A stretch of DNA of 64,000 bases, from the NCBI GenBank assembly GCA_029561345.1, contig JAKQJC010000034.1, forward strand, positions 124,001-188,000, given 5' to 3'. Position 1 is the first letter of the stretch. The number at the start of each line of letters is the position of its first letter. Source of the stretch: Chloroflexota bacterium (GTDB lineage: Bacteria > Chloroflexota > Anaerolineae > Anaerolineales > Anaerolineaceae). Both the position numbers and the translations under genes were made by a program. Below are positions 31,001 to 39,263 of the stretch, in pieces. A model generated the notes under the pieces. The model was not told the origin of the DNA, searched no databases, and saw nothing but the letters and a program-made list of their open reading frames with translations.

Positions 31001-31960
31001 TTCATCCCAATTGATGAACACATCTTTGAAGGTGATGTCCACCGAAGGGCCCCAGCGCAGGCCGTAGGTGGTGTGGACCATGAAATGCAGGTGATGGTTG
31101 GTCGAATAGCCGGTGTCATCCACATTGCCAATGAACTGGCCCTGGCGCACCGGCGCGCCGATGGTTTTTAATTCGGCGGGGATGCTGTTTTGAGCCAGGT
31201 GGTAATATACCTGATAGGAGATGGGGGTGGTGGAGCGGTCTTCAAGCACAAGCCGGTTGGTGCAGCTTTCAGAACCGTTGGGGCATTCGTCGTTATACCA
31301 GAAAACCGTACCGCCTTTGGCGGCCAGCAGGGGGAACATGGTGCCGTCGCAAAAATCGAAGGCATATTTGCATTCATTGTTGTAGCAGGATGCGTGGGCC
31401 ACACTCCATTCCAGGTCTTTGGCCAGGCCTGCTGCCCAGGGCAGGTAATAACCCCCGAGGGTGATGTTGGGCGCCTTGATCTGATCGAGTTGGGAGGCAC
31501 TTTCGAAGCGGTCCACCATGGGTTCGGTGTGCAGTTCTTCGGGCAGGTTTTCCATGGCCTGCATGAAACCCGGGTCTGTTTGTAGGGTGAGCTTCCATTC
31601 CGCCGGAGCCAGACCTTTGGCACTGGCATCCAGGGTGGCAATGACCAGGATGGGTTCGCTGCCCATCACTTTGCCGTTTTGCAGGTCAACCGACTCAAGC
31701 CAGACCAGGGCCGATTTCCCGTCATCCGAATAGGTGATATGGTTGACGCGGGTGCCGTAAATGGCAAAGCGCATCACATCCATGCGCTGGGCAGCCAGTT
31801 CCTGCGCGGCTTCGGTCAGCGCCGCTTCCACTTCGGGGTTCGGCGCTGGCGTGGGCGACGGCGCAGCGGCAGCTGCCGGTTGCAGCACAGCCGGAAGGGT
31901 CAGGGCGCCGGCTACCATGAGGAGGATAAAGAGTAGCATGGCCAGAAGAGCTTTTTTCAT
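28079..31960 (-). CDS. Large secreted M23-like peptidoglycan-associated multidomain protein
   Basis: 1293 residues from ATG 31960 (MKKALLAML), a clear signal peptide start. Regions: coiled N-terminal part ~30-165; M23/LytM-like fold ~167-313 with YYHLAQ and HHLHF zinc motif; beta/gamma-crystallin repeats ~463-550 (YSEPNYGGVCKLL, YDEVNYGGRTE); MAM/immune-inhibitor-A-like jelly roll ~665-815; two PPC (pre-peptidase C-terminal) domains ~820-950 and ~1160-1280; Ig-like repeats between. It ends YWIYFPVIFK, the tail shared with two other exported proteins. The first M23 zinc ligand (HxxxD) reads KYAFD, so His is missing and hydrolysis is doubtful. Likely binds or remodels cell wall. Confidence 0.82.
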   Translation of the reverse strand: MKKALLAMLLFILLMVAGALTLPAVLQPAAAAAPSPTPAPNPEVEAALTEAAQELAAQRMDVMRFAIYGTRVNHITYSDDGKSALVWLESVDLQNGKVMGSEPILVIATLDASAKGLAPAEWKLTLQTDPGFMQAMENLPEELHTEPMVDRFESASQLDQIKAPNITLGGYYLPWAAGLAKDLEWSVAHASCYNNECKYAFDFCDGTMFPLLAAKGGTVFWYNDECPNGSESCTNRLVLEDRSTTPISYQVYYHLAQNSIPAELKTIGAPVRQGQFIGNVDDTGYSTNHHLHFMVHTTYGLRWGPSVDITFKDVFINWDEATQGGRPRMKSEAAWYGGEGQDVYVSGNVGTNPPTGELLLPAPNQTITAPFITGGWASDDRGIARIQLIANYDGAWREIGPAAAGTPFAYEVDLCSTTVPDGPFTLALKVWDVEGNMTFPIGARQMVKDTPCKNTPPPTCNPTSNQVAIYSEPNYGGVCKLLEIGSYPLSNLLSPLGDNTISSIKVGSNVQAVVYDEVNYGGRTETIAALERSLDDNRIGSDTISSIKVKKRSDTPSNPELTLATGSGGGSPSSLDSLVLGWNGGGATKYQAELYQGSISGSPYMTRTFGVDTFWSIGSLPAGSYAWRVQGRIVDASSTQHFSEWQTQSFTVTANTLPPSGALNLPIYETAESGANGWVASGFWQQAADPANSANHVWEFGGAGGYGTGLVARGDLTSPPVTIPATSTAYLRFKYRSETETTYTHWDQRWVQISRNGGPFTNLVQLTYDPQNEWISSPPINLSAYAGSTIRIRFHFDTVDDNYNAFYGWLVDDIAIDTNAPETCTAESPSNNTFNSATVTAIGKTVIGAICPAGDLDYYTFSATAGDKLSIDVDAQTLDPVSLLNSRVYLYQGSDNLSVIAENDDEMPGLLVDPFLGFTIPTTGTYTLRLQAHNPGDGGADYFYKMTLRKDTGSSSDLTDPTVSFISPVQGSATNASNLTLNVAAADSGSGMSRVEFWMHNADWTNGKWTLIDTDWNGSNGWQTSVDISGVAEGQKLAFMARAYDRSENTAVAVNWSVVIDRTSPVVSFVNPPASFDSTAIRLDWHAQEASSGIAHFTLQVNVDGGGWQALPQPYNGGTRRTFFIGEWNRTYAFRLQAMDNAGNLSNVAETSTAISGGCQGDAYEANLDDEQANATPLENGVSQAHNFCGSGDRDWVTFTGQAGVPVLISALPDDLSAAAAIIRVYAHGDSTVLAEAAAPGLTLPATLMFIPPADGAYDVSFKSIDPNTAGTDVTYRLRVGPGYWIYFPVIFK

Positions 31961-32077
31961 AAAGAACCAACCTTTATAAGAGGTGCGGCATACCAATCAG
32001 CCGTTGAACCGGTGGGATTGGGGTGGACGGGCGCAGAGCGATGAACTGCCCGGCAACGCCAAACCACCGGTAAATCC

Positions 32078-32083
32078 ATTATA
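32078..32083 (-). promoter_or_regulatory. -10 element of the M23-like gene
   Basis: TATAAT on the minus strand (CCGGTATAAT). No strong -35; the transcript leader would be about 110 nt. Confidence 0.4.
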
Positions 32084-32139
32084 CCGGAATCAGAAGAAAG
32101 CATGCAATTTTTGTGCCAGAATGGGATAGGGCGGCGGGG

Positions 32140-33990
32140 CTAAGGGTAGGCAACCGGGGTGGCGGTGGGGAAGGGCGTGGGCGAGTTGACCGGGGCAGGG
32201 TAAGCCTGACCGGTGGGCGTGGGGCCGGGGGTGGCGGTGGGGCCGGGGGTGGGCGTTTCATTAACTGGCAGAGTTATCTGCGGGGTGGGTTCTGTGGCAA
32301 TCACCACCGGGGTGGGAATGGGCGCGGCGGGAGTAGGTGTGGGCAGACCGGCCACCGTGCTGATATCATTAACATAATTAATCGCATTCTGGCAAGCAGG
32401 TTCCAGGCGCGTGGCAACCGTATCCCAGTTGAGGGGCAGTCCTTCGCGCAGGGTTTCCTGAACGGCTTCAGTCAGGCAGCCGGGGCCGGCATTGTAATTG
32501 ACGAGGGTGAAACGCCACAGGTCGGCATAGGTGGCTGCGTCGCCGGCATTTTTCCCGGAGGCGCTGGCGATGATATGTCCTGTCTGTTCGCAGTTGGCCA
32601 GCAGGCTGCGGGCAAACACGCTGATGCTGAAATTGGCTTTGGAAAGATCGATGCCGTTCGGGCAATCGGGGCAGGCTGCATTGACCTTGGTGACCAGGGC
32701 GCCGCGCAGCATGGCCTGTTCCTCTTCAGAAAGGTTGCCAAAGCCAGCCTGGCAGACCTCGCCATCAAAGACCAGCGGGCAGAACTGGCGGAAGAAATCG
32801 GGATTCCACAGCAGCACGGTGTCGGCGCCATTTTCCGTCAGCTGGCCGAGCCCGGCTTCCTTGTAATTGGTGAACATGCCGGGCCAGAACTGGCTTTCGC
32901 GGGAAAAGACGTTCTTCATCAACTGGGCCGGAACACCGGTATCCTGGGCGACGCGGATGATCTCTGCATCGAAGCTGTTCTGCCATTCAACGACGGCAGG
33001 CCGGGCTTTTTCAACGCCGCAGGCATTGGCCACGCCGGCCGATTCCAGTCCCTTGTTGGGGCAATCGGCCGCATTGACCAGTCCCTGTTCGATCATATTG
33101 CCCGCCAGCAGGTAATATGAGGCGGATGATTTCAACCCTTCTACGGTGTCGGGAGTCTGCAGCCAGGGGGCCGGACCGCCGACCTCGGGGAAAGCCTCCC
33201 AGCTTTGGGCGCAGGTGGATTGGCCCTCTCCGCGCCACTGGGTGCTGAGCACATCCGCGTAGTAGAGCGGTCGGTCAGAGGCTTCGCCGTCGGGGGCAGA
33301 AAAATTGCCCCAACTGACCACGCGCACCTGGGCGGTGTAGTGTTCGGAGCTGTCGCCAAAGGACGACTCAGCCCAGAAATCAACCCGCGCGCCGCCCTGG
33401 CCGGTGACCGGCAGTGCCACGGTGCAGGTGGCGCCTGCGCAGGAGAAGGGCAGGTCGTCCACATAACCCTGAATGCGGATGATGGATTCGCTGGGCAAGG
33501 GTTCTTCGCCGGTGAGGATCAGGTTGGGCAGGTTTTCACATTGATCGGCCTGCTGACCTGACGTGCAGCCTTCCAGCGAAAGCCATACGGTGGGCGGGGC
33601 CAGGTTGACGGTGATTTCGCGCTCGCCGGGGGTGACATGAGCCAGATGCAAATAAAGGCCGGTGCACCCTTCGGAGCTCTGGCCGTTTTCGGCCGCGGTG
33701 CAGGTGGGGGTGGCCTTCCACTGGTTTAGGATATCTTCACCGCAGAAGTAGAGCACTTCTGCCGGGGCGGGATAACCTTCGTGTTCGGCATAGATCTGGC
33801 AGACCACCTGGCTGTGCGCCCAGGTGAGCAGCCACCATTCGTAGGTGGTGTAAGCCATCTGGATGGTGGTAGTGCGTTTGCCGGGTTCTTCAGCCGCCCG
33901 CACCGGCTTAAAGGATGCCGCAGCCTGCAGCAGCATGACGGCGATCAGGCTGAGGGCAATCAGAAGGGTGCGGGCGCGGCGGAGGCTCAT
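32140..33990 (-). CDS. Secreted SLT-type lytic transglycosylase-like protein
   Basis: 616 residues. Signal peptide ~1-32 ending VRA. After Ig-like domains (~40-230), a goose-lysozyme/SLT core contains the catalytic Glu365 in FSRESQFWP, the GLGQLT motif and a late VNYNAGPGCL. These are hallmarks of enzymes that cleave glycan strands to 1,6-anhydro ends. The spacing between motifs is longer than in Slt70. A Thr/Pro-rich tail (TPTPGPTATPGPTPTG) ends the protein. Its start overlaps the LCP-like gene by 4 bp (ATGA), so the two are coupled. Likely works outside the membrane on peptidoglycan. Confidence 0.82.
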   Translation of the reverse strand: MSLRRARTLLIALSLIAVMLLQAAASFKPVRAAEEPGKRTTTIQMAYTTYEWWLLTWAHSQVVCQIYAEHEGYPAPAEVLYFCGEDILNQWKATPTCTAAENGQSSEGCTGLYLHLAHVTPGEREITVNLAPPTVWLSLEGCTSGQQADQCENLPNLILTGEEPLPSESIIRIQGYVDDLPFSCAGATCTVALPVTGQGGARVDFWAESSFGDSSEHYTAQVRVVSWGNFSAPDGEASDRPLYYADVLSTQWRGEGQSTCAQSWEAFPEVGGPAPWLQTPDTVEGLKSSASYYLLAGNMIEQGLVNAADCPNKGLESAGVANACGVEKARPAVVEWQNSFDAEIIRVAQDTGVPAQLMKNVFSRESQFWPGMFTNYKEAGLGQLTENGADTVLLWNPDFFRQFCPLVFDGEVCQAGFGNLSEEEQAMLRGALVTKVNAACPDCPNGIDLSKANFSISVFARSLLANCEQTGHIIASASGKNAGDAATYADLWRFTLVNYNAGPGCLTEAVQETLREGLPLNWDTVATRLEPACQNAINYVNDISTVAGLPTPTPAAPIPTPVVIATEPTPQITLPVNETPTPGPTATPGPTPTGQAYPAPVNSPTPFPTATPVAYP

Positions 33991-35273
33991 GGTTCAGGGG
34001 TTTCCGTTTCTGTAGGGGTCACGGTGGGGGTTTCGGTGATGGTGGGGGTGAGGCTGATGGTGGGCGTCAGCGAGATGGTCGGCGTGAGGGTGATGGTGGG
34101 TGTGCGCGTGAGGGTGGGCGCCAGGGTGGCGGTGGGCACGGGGGTGAGGGTTTGGGTGGGGGTGATGCTGGGCGTGGGCGAGACGGTCAATTCATACACC
34201 AGGGTGGCGTAGCGTTCCGACATGGGTGCAGGTTGGCTGACGAAAGCGATGGCCTGTTCCATGATGGCGCGCAAAGCTCCTGGTTTGGGGATAAACACCG
34301 CTGCCTCGGCCTGGCCAGGGAGCTGCCAGCGGGTGACGTCATTCCAGGTGACCTGGAAATAGGCCATGCGCTGGGGGTCTCCCAGCCGGAGAGCGAGGGG
34401 AATGGCATTCAACAAATCAACCAAGGTCAAGTCGCTTTTCACTGTGGACTGATAAGCCACATAAAGTTCCTCCAGCCGCGCCAGGTTTCCGCCTTCCACC
34501 ATGCGCAGGAAAACCAGGCGCAGCATTTGCTGCTGGCGCAACGCCAGCGACATTTCATCGCGGCTATTGCGCACCGAGACAAAGCACAGGGCTTCAAAAC
34601 CATCCATGTGCCGAAGGCCTTCTTTGAATTCTCCGCAGCGTTCATCAGAGAAAGGAACCGTTACCGGCACATCCAGCCCATCGAGGTCAAAGATCAGTCT
34701 TTCAAAGTTCTGCTGCGGCACCACCACCCAGTGGTCGGGGCGCAGGCCGAAATTGTAGCGGAAGGTTTCCAGCACCCCTTCAATATCCCCGGCGGCGTAA
34801 GCCGTATTGATGCGCTGCATGGTGTAACCGGGAATATAGACGAGCAGCTCAGGCGGAATGGCGATCAGGCTGGCCTTGGCCAGGCGCGGATGCACAATGG
34901 CGAGGTGAACGGCGTTGGTGCGGCCAACAAAAGGCGGTTCGCGGTCGGCGCCGAGCAGCAGGTAGGTCTGCACTTCATCGGGCAGCTCAAGGCCGGTGAG
35001 AGCCGGGGGCTGCGCAGTGATGAGCGGCAGGCTGGGAGCTGGAAAGGTGCGCGTGGGCGTGCGGGTTGGCGTCAGCGTGGCGGTGCGGGTGGGCGGGGGT
35101 GTTTCACTGGGCGTTGGGAGCAGGGTGGATTGCGACGGCGGCGGCGTGGGGGTGAGAGAAGGCAGGGAAGCCGTCAATGCCGGGGGAGTGCTGCCTGTAC
35201 AGGCGGCGATCCAACCGGTAATGAGGATCAGCAAAAGATACGGCCGCCAGGCCCGCTTTAAGCCAGACCACAT
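33987..35273 (-). CDS. LytR-CpsA-Psr (LCP)-like lipoprotein with degenerate active site
   Basis: 428 residues. A lipobox IAAC places the lipid on Cys25, followed by a Thr/Pro linker. Residues ~105-275 follow the LCP fold: LLLGAD, GRTNAVHLAIVHP, INTAYAAGD, VVVPQQNFERLIFDLDGL, and RQQQMLRLVF. Active LCP enzymes attach polymers to peptidoglycan and have IPRD and RTD motifs. Here these read IPPE and RTN, so key Arg/Asp residues are replaced. The C-terminus is a repeat of TPTISL/TPTIT units. Canonical LCPs are transmembrane rather than lipid-anchored. It is coupled to the transglycosylase-like gene. Confidence 0.78.
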   Translation of the reverse strand: MWSGLKRAWRPYLLLILITGWIAACTGSTPPALTASLPSLTPTPPPSQSTLLPTPSETPPPTRTATLTPTRTPTRTFPAPSLPLITAQPPALTGLELPDEVQTYLLLGADREPPFVGRTNAVHLAIVHPRLAKASLIAIPPELLVYIPGYTMQRINTAYAAGDIEGVLETFRYNFGLRPDHWVVVPQQNFERLIFDLDGLDVPVTVPFSDERCGEFKEGLRHMDGFEALCFVSVRNSRDEMSLALRQQQMLRLVFLRMVEGGNLARLEELYVAYQSTVKSDLTLVDLLNAIPLALRLGDPQRMAYFQVTWNDVTRWQLPGQAEAAVFIPKPGALRAIMEQAIAFVSQPAPMSERYATLVYELTVSPTPSITPTQTLTPVPTATLAPTLTRTPTITLTPTISLTPTISLTPTITETPTVTPTETETPEP

Positions 35274-35283
35274 AATTGTAAAG

Positions 35284-35289
35284 ATTATA
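35284..35289 (-). promoter_or_regulatory. -10 element very close to the LCP-like gene start
   Basis: TATAAT on the minus strand lies ten bases before the ATG at 35273, so the mRNA would have almost no 5' leader. A second TATAAT lies ~15 bases further upstream. Confidence 0.4.
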
Positions 35290-35330
35290 GCATTAAATCC
35301 ATTATAACAAAAATCGGTGCGGGGCGCTTA

Positions 35331-35363
35331 AAAACAACCGGCCGGACAGCGCTGTCCGGCCGG
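35331..35363 (-). terminator. Terminator downstream of the small lipoprotein gene
   Basis: Stem CCGGCCGGACA/TGTCCGGCCGG (35338-35348 with 35353-35363), loop GCGC, followed on the minus strand by TTGTTTTT. Confidence 0.88.
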
Positions 35364-35375
35364 CTGCAGGCAACC

Positions 35376-35852
35376 TTATTTGATGACGCGGACGATTTCA
35401 CCGGTATCGTTGGTGCGGACTTCGTAACGCATGCCCGAAGCTTCAAAGGTCAGGCGGAAGCCCGGAGTGATGACGGCAGCGCAAACTTCACCGGCATTGG
35501 CCACGCCGAGGCAGGCGTCATTCCAATTGACAGCTTCAAAAGCGATGGCTTTCACGGTATCAGGATTGAGGCTGAGGGCTTTGGCGAGGGCATCGCGGCC
35601 GGCAATGACATAGGGCAGGCTGGGATCGGGGGCCGGGTAGGCCATCGGCGCGGTGGTCGGCGCTGGCAGGTCAGGCTGGGCCGGCGGGTAGGCAGTGGGA
35701 GAGGTATTGCCGGCGGGAGCCTGGGTGGGAGCCGGGCTGACGGGCGCCTGGGTGGGCGCGGGCGGGGCAACCTGGGTTTGAGTGGGGGTGCTGTTGCAGG
35801 CGGTGAGCAAGACTGCGATAAGCAGGATGGCGATGAAGAACCGTTTTGTCAT
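35376..35852 (-). CDS. Small lipoprotein with C-terminal beta domain
   Basis: 158 residues. Lipobox LTAC (Cys19), then a Pro/Thr/Ala linker to ~80. The C-terminal ~75 residues contain VNWNDACLGVANAGEVCAAV followed by ITPGFRLTFEASGMRYEVRT. This resembles a recurrent uncharacterised domain in Chloroflexota and cyanobacterial lipoproteins with the pattern W-D-xx-LG...ITPG-[FY]-R...G-x-x-Y. Two Cys (~113 and ~122) may form a disulfide. Function unknown. It follows ftsK by 66 bp and ends at a terminator. Confidence 0.75.
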   Translation of the reverse strand: MTKRFFIAILLIAVLLTACNSTPTQTQVAPPAPTQAPVSPAPTQAPAGNTSPTAYPPAQPDLPAPTTAPMAYPAPDPSLPYVIAGRDALAKALSLNPDTVKAIAFEAVNWNDACLGVANAGEVCAAVITPGFRLTFEASGMRYEVRTNDTGEIVRVIK

Positions 35853-35918
35853 ACTGGATTTTCCTTCTAAAAAGTTTTCATGGTTTATGGACGTTGAGCG
35901 GTCTGCAAAGGTTCCGGT

Positions 35919-38423
35919 TTATTCAGCCGGAGGGCTGGTCTGGCCGTAATCGAGAATTTCGCGCACCTGGCTGTTGGGCTGCAGCGGGCCGATGATGCCT
36001 TTTTCTTCCATCTTGTCAATCAGGCGGGCGGCGCGGGTGTAGCCAATGCGCATGCGGCGCTGCAGCATGGAAATGGAGGCGCGGCCCTCGCGGCGAGCCA
36101 GTTCAACCGCGTCCTTGTAAAGGGGGTCATCTGATTGCTGAGGGGCCATCTCTTCTTCCCAGAGGGGCACCTGCTTGAGCGCCGCGCCGACGGGCAAATT
36201 CTGGGCTGAGGGCACTGCGGTGCGGGTGGGCTGCTGGGCAGGTACCTGCCCAAGGGCCGCGGCAGCCACTTCGGCGGCAGCAGCGCGCCAGTATTCCACC
36301 AGGCGTTGGATTTCGCCGTCAGCCACATAGACGCCCTGCAGGCGCACCGGCGCCGGGGCATCAGGCGCCTGGAAAAGCATGTCGCCGCGGCCCAGAAGTC
36401 GCTCGGCGCCGGGCTGATCGAGGATGACGCGGCTGTCGGTGTTGGAGGCCACGGCAAAGGCGATGCGCGCGGGGAAGTTGGCTTTGATGAGACCGGTGAT
36501 GACATTGACTGAGGGGCGCTGGGTGGCGATGACCAGGTGGATGCCGGTGGCGCGGGCCAGCTGGGCCAGGCGGCTGATGGTGCTTTCGGTTTCATCCGGG
36601 GCCAGCATCATCAGGTCAGCCAGTTCGTCAATCACCACCACAATGTAGGGCAGGGTTTTCTGGTTGCGGCTGCGCATGCGGTCGTTGAACTCGTTGAGAT
36701 TGCGCACGCCGGTTTCAGCAAATTTCTGGTAACGGCTGTCCATTTCGCGGGTCATCCACTGCAGGGCGCCGATCACTTTTTCAGCTTCCACCACCACCGG
36801 GGCCAGCAAATGGGGAATGCCGTTGTAACCGGTCAATTCCACGCGCTTGGGGTCCACCAGGATCAGGCGCAGGTCATCGGGGGTATTATTGAGCAGCAGG
36901 CAGCTGAGAATGGCGTTGACGCATACAGATTTACCGGAACCGGTGGTACCGGCCACCAGCAGGTGGGGCATGGAGGGCAGGCTGGTGGAAATGGGCGTGC
37001 CGGCCACATCCTGGCCGAGGGCAAAGCGCAGGCTGTTTTTCTGCTTTTTGAAGGATTCGCTGAGAATGGCATCGCGCAGAGTGACACGGCTGGTTTCAAG
37101 GTTTGGCACTTCAATGCCAACATAGGAGCGGCCAGGCACGGGGGCCTGGATGCGCACGCGGGGGCAGGCAAGAGCCAGGGTCAGGTCATCAGCCAGCGAG
37201 ACAATTTTACTGACGCGCACGCGGGTTTTGCCGTTGCGGGTTTCAACGAAATCGGGTTCCACGCCGTAGCGGGTGATGGCCGGGCCGCGTTGAATTTCGA
37301 CCACATGAGAAGGCGCGCCGAAGGATTTAAGCGTTTCTTCAATGATGCGCGCGCGTTCCTGCTCCTTGTTATCGGAGCTGGAGCCGGGCAGGGAGGGGTC
37401 GAGAATATCATCCAGGTTGGGAAGCACCCACACCGGCGCGGGCGGTTCTGGAACTGCCGGAACCGGCGGCTGCAAAGCAGATTGGGCTGCACCGGGAAGG
37501 CCTGCGGAAGCGGGCAAACCTGCGGCAGCAGGAGCCGCCTGTCCGGCCGCAGCGGCGGCGGAGGAAGCTGGCGTGCCTGCCTGGGCGCTGGAAGCGGCAG
37601 CCGCCTGGGTGAGGGCAATGCGCACAGGGTCGGGAGAAGGCAGGTCATTGGGCGCATCGGTGAGCCCGGCCGAAATGGGATGGTAGGGGTAAGGCTGTTC
37701 AACCGGCCGGCGCCGCCGCAGGCGGTCCCAGATGGGCCCGAGCCAGCGGAAGAGTTCGGCTATGGAAAGGTCGAAGAAAAAGGCCAGAGACATGATGAGC
37801 CAGGCTGCCAGCACCACGGCTGCGCCGCCAACACCAAGGGTGCCGGCAAGCAGGTTATAGATCAACTGACCGGCATAGCCGCCCCACAGCTTGCCTTTAA
37901 ATTGCACGCCAAAGAGCTCGGCCCAGGCGAGCAGGTTGAAAAAGACCAGGCCCAGACCCACCATGCGTTCCAGCGACATGGGGGGCAGGCGGTCGGTGTG
38001 GCGCAAAATGAGCCAGATGCCCACGGCCAGCAGAGCCAGGGGCAGCACATAGACGCCCCAACCGAACAGGCCGCTGATGGCTTCAAGCCAGATGCCGATG
38101 AGGTTGCCGCGGGAGGGTGAAATGAGACCCAGCAGGGTGAGCAGGCCCAACAGGCCGAGACCCACGCCAATCAGATCCACCTTGCGTTCAGGAGACACCT
38201 GAAAAAGGGGTTTTTGCTGGGAAGATTTGTGAGATGAGGGCGCGCTGCTGTGGCTGCGCGAGGTGGGAGCGGCAGCGGGCTTGGACTGCGCGCTGCCGCG
38301 GGAAGAAGCGGGTTTGGGATCGGGCTTGGCGCTGCTGGAGCGGCTGGAAGCAGACTTGCTCTCAGGCTTGCTGCCGCGGCTGGCGGGGGCGGGAGGGGCT
38401 TCTGGCTTTTTGCGAGTGGTCAT
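35919..38423 (-). CDS. ftsK: FtsK/SpoIIIE-type DNA translocase
   Basis: 834 residues from ATG 38423, which has CCGGAG seven bases upstream. The N-terminus is a Ser/Ala/Pro/Lys-rich cytoplasmic stretch (~1-80) followed by about four membrane helices (~85-230). An Ala/Pro-rich linker (~260-360) precedes the motor with Walker A GTTGSGKS (Lys498) and Walker B VVVIDELADLMM near 600. The C-terminal gamma winged helix (~750-825) reads the polar KOPS/SRS-type DNA sequences. It pumps chromosomal DNA through the division septum. Confidence 0.95.
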   Translation of the reverse strand: MTTRKKPEAPPAPASRGSKPESKSASSRSSSAKPDPKPASSRGSAQSKPAAAPTSRSHSSAPSSHKSSQQKPLFQVSPERKVDLIGVGLGLLGLLTLLGLISPSRGNLIGIWLEAISGLFGWGVYVLPLALLAVGIWLILRHTDRLPPMSLERMVGLGLVFFNLLAWAELFGVQFKGKLWGGYAGQLIYNLLAGTLGVGGAAVVLAAWLIMSLAFFFDLSIAELFRWLGPIWDRLRRRRPVEQPYPYHPISAGLTDAPNDLPSPDPVRIALTQAAAASSAQAGTPASSAAAAAGQAAPAAAGLPASAGLPGAAQSALQPPVPAVPEPPAPVWVLPNLDDILDPSLPGSSSDNKEQERARIIEETLKSFGAPSHVVEIQRGPAITRYGVEPDFVETRNGKTRVRVSKIVSLADDLTLALACPRVRIQAPVPGRSYVGIEVPNLETSRVTLRDAILSESFKKQKNSLRFALGQDVAGTPISTSLPSMPHLLVAGTTGSGKSVCVNAILSCLLLNNTPDDLRLILVDPKRVELTGYNGIPHLLAPVVVEAEKVIGALQWMTREMDSRYQKFAETGVRNLNEFNDRMRSRNQKTLPYIVVVIDELADLMMLAPDETESTISRLAQLARATGIHLVIATQRPSVNVITGLIKANFPARIAFAVASNTDSRVILDQPGAERLLGRGDMLFQAPDAPAPVRLQGVYVADGEIQRLVEYWRAAAAEVAAAALGQVPAQQPTRTAVPSAQNLPVGAALKQVPLWEEEMAPQQSDDPLYKDAVELARREGRASISMLQRRMRIGYTRAARLIDKMEEKGIIGPLQPNSQVREILDYGQTSPPAE

Positions 38424-38604
38424 GGGTATCTCCGGTTGAATTATAACATAACCCAAAGGCGCGGAAAAACGCCCGCCTTATCAACGAAAGGCGAGCAAGG
38501 AATGTGCCAGAAACGCCGCCGCCAGGGGTGAAATTCACCCCGAATCCCCCGGCAGGATGTAAAATACACCCGGAAATACCCTATCCATCCTAAAAGAGGC
38601 TTGC

Positions 38605-39033
38605 ATGAAACAATCCATTGTTCACATTGCGCTGGTGGTTCGTGATTATGATGAGGCCATCGCTTTTTACACACAGACACTGCATTTTACCCTGGTGGAA
38701 GACACCTACCAGCCGGCGCAGGATAAACGCTGGGTGGTGGTGGCGCCGTCCAATTCAAATGGCACAACCCTGCTGCTGGCGCGGGCTTCCAAACCGGAAC
38801 AGGAAGCCTTCATCGGCAACCAGGCTGGCGGCCGGGTGTTCCTGTTCCTCAACAGCGACGATTTTTGGCGTGATTATAACGAGATGGTTGCCAAAGGAAT
38901 CAAGTTTATCCGCCCTCCCAAAGAGGAATCTTACGGGACGGTGGCTGTTTTTGAAGATCTATACGGCAACCTTTGGGATTTGCTGCAATTAAATGAAAAC
39001 CACCCGCTTTTTGAACGGGCGGCTCAGGGTTAG
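38605..39033 (+). CDS. VOC-superfamily (glyoxalase/dioxygenase-fold) protein
   Basis: 142 residues. Two beta-alpha-beta-beta-beta modules: VHIALVVRDYDEAIAFYTQTL at the start (metal-ligand His near residue 7) and AVFEDLYGNLWDLLQLN near the end with a Glu/Asp-type ligand region. Length and layout fit a single-domain VOC enzyme; the reaction is unknown. AAAGAGG precedes the ATG. It is convergent with ppk2. Confidence 0.88.
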   Translation: MKQSIVHIALVVRDYDEAIAFYTQTLHFTLVEDTYQPAQDKRWVVVAPSNSNGTTLLLARASKPEQEAFIGNQAGGRVFLFLNSDDFWRDYNEMVAKGIKFIRPPKEESYGTVAVFEDLYGNLWDLLQLNENHPLFERAAQG

Positions 39034-39041
39034 AATTACGA

Positions 39042-39193
39042 TAACTGCTCAGCCGTGTCGTTTTTTGAACCGCAAAGCACGCGAAGAAACGGCTGTCTTT
39101 GTGCAACTTTTTTGCCCTCACGCGGTGAGGGCAAACGGGAATTGCGAGGGGGGGACATCATATGATGTCTTAAATAATACCCCTGAGCAGTTA
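39042..39193. repeat. Multi-hairpin palindromic element between convergent genes
   Basis: Outer 11-bp perfect inverted repeat TAACTGCTCAG/CTGAGCAGTTA (39042-39052 with 39183-39193). Inside are a 10-bp hairpin TTTGCCCTCA/TGAGGGCAAA (39111-39135) and a 16-bp perfect palindrome GACATCATATGATGTC (39154-39169). TAGAAT occurs on both flanks (39031-39036 and 39200-39205). No T-tract makes it a terminator. It could be a MITE-like remnant or a structured RNA. Confidence 0.55.
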
Positions 39194-39263
39194 AGATTAT
39201 AGAATATCTTTGCACCAGGCTCCGGCGCGGATCAGGCCGGGGCCTGTTTTGATTCCGGGCGGG

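Noticed and set aside
33990-34200. Short tandem repeats that could suggest a CRISPR array or minisatellite
   Set aside because: They are the coding repeats (TPTISL-type) of the LCP-like lipoprotein tail, in frame and without spacers.
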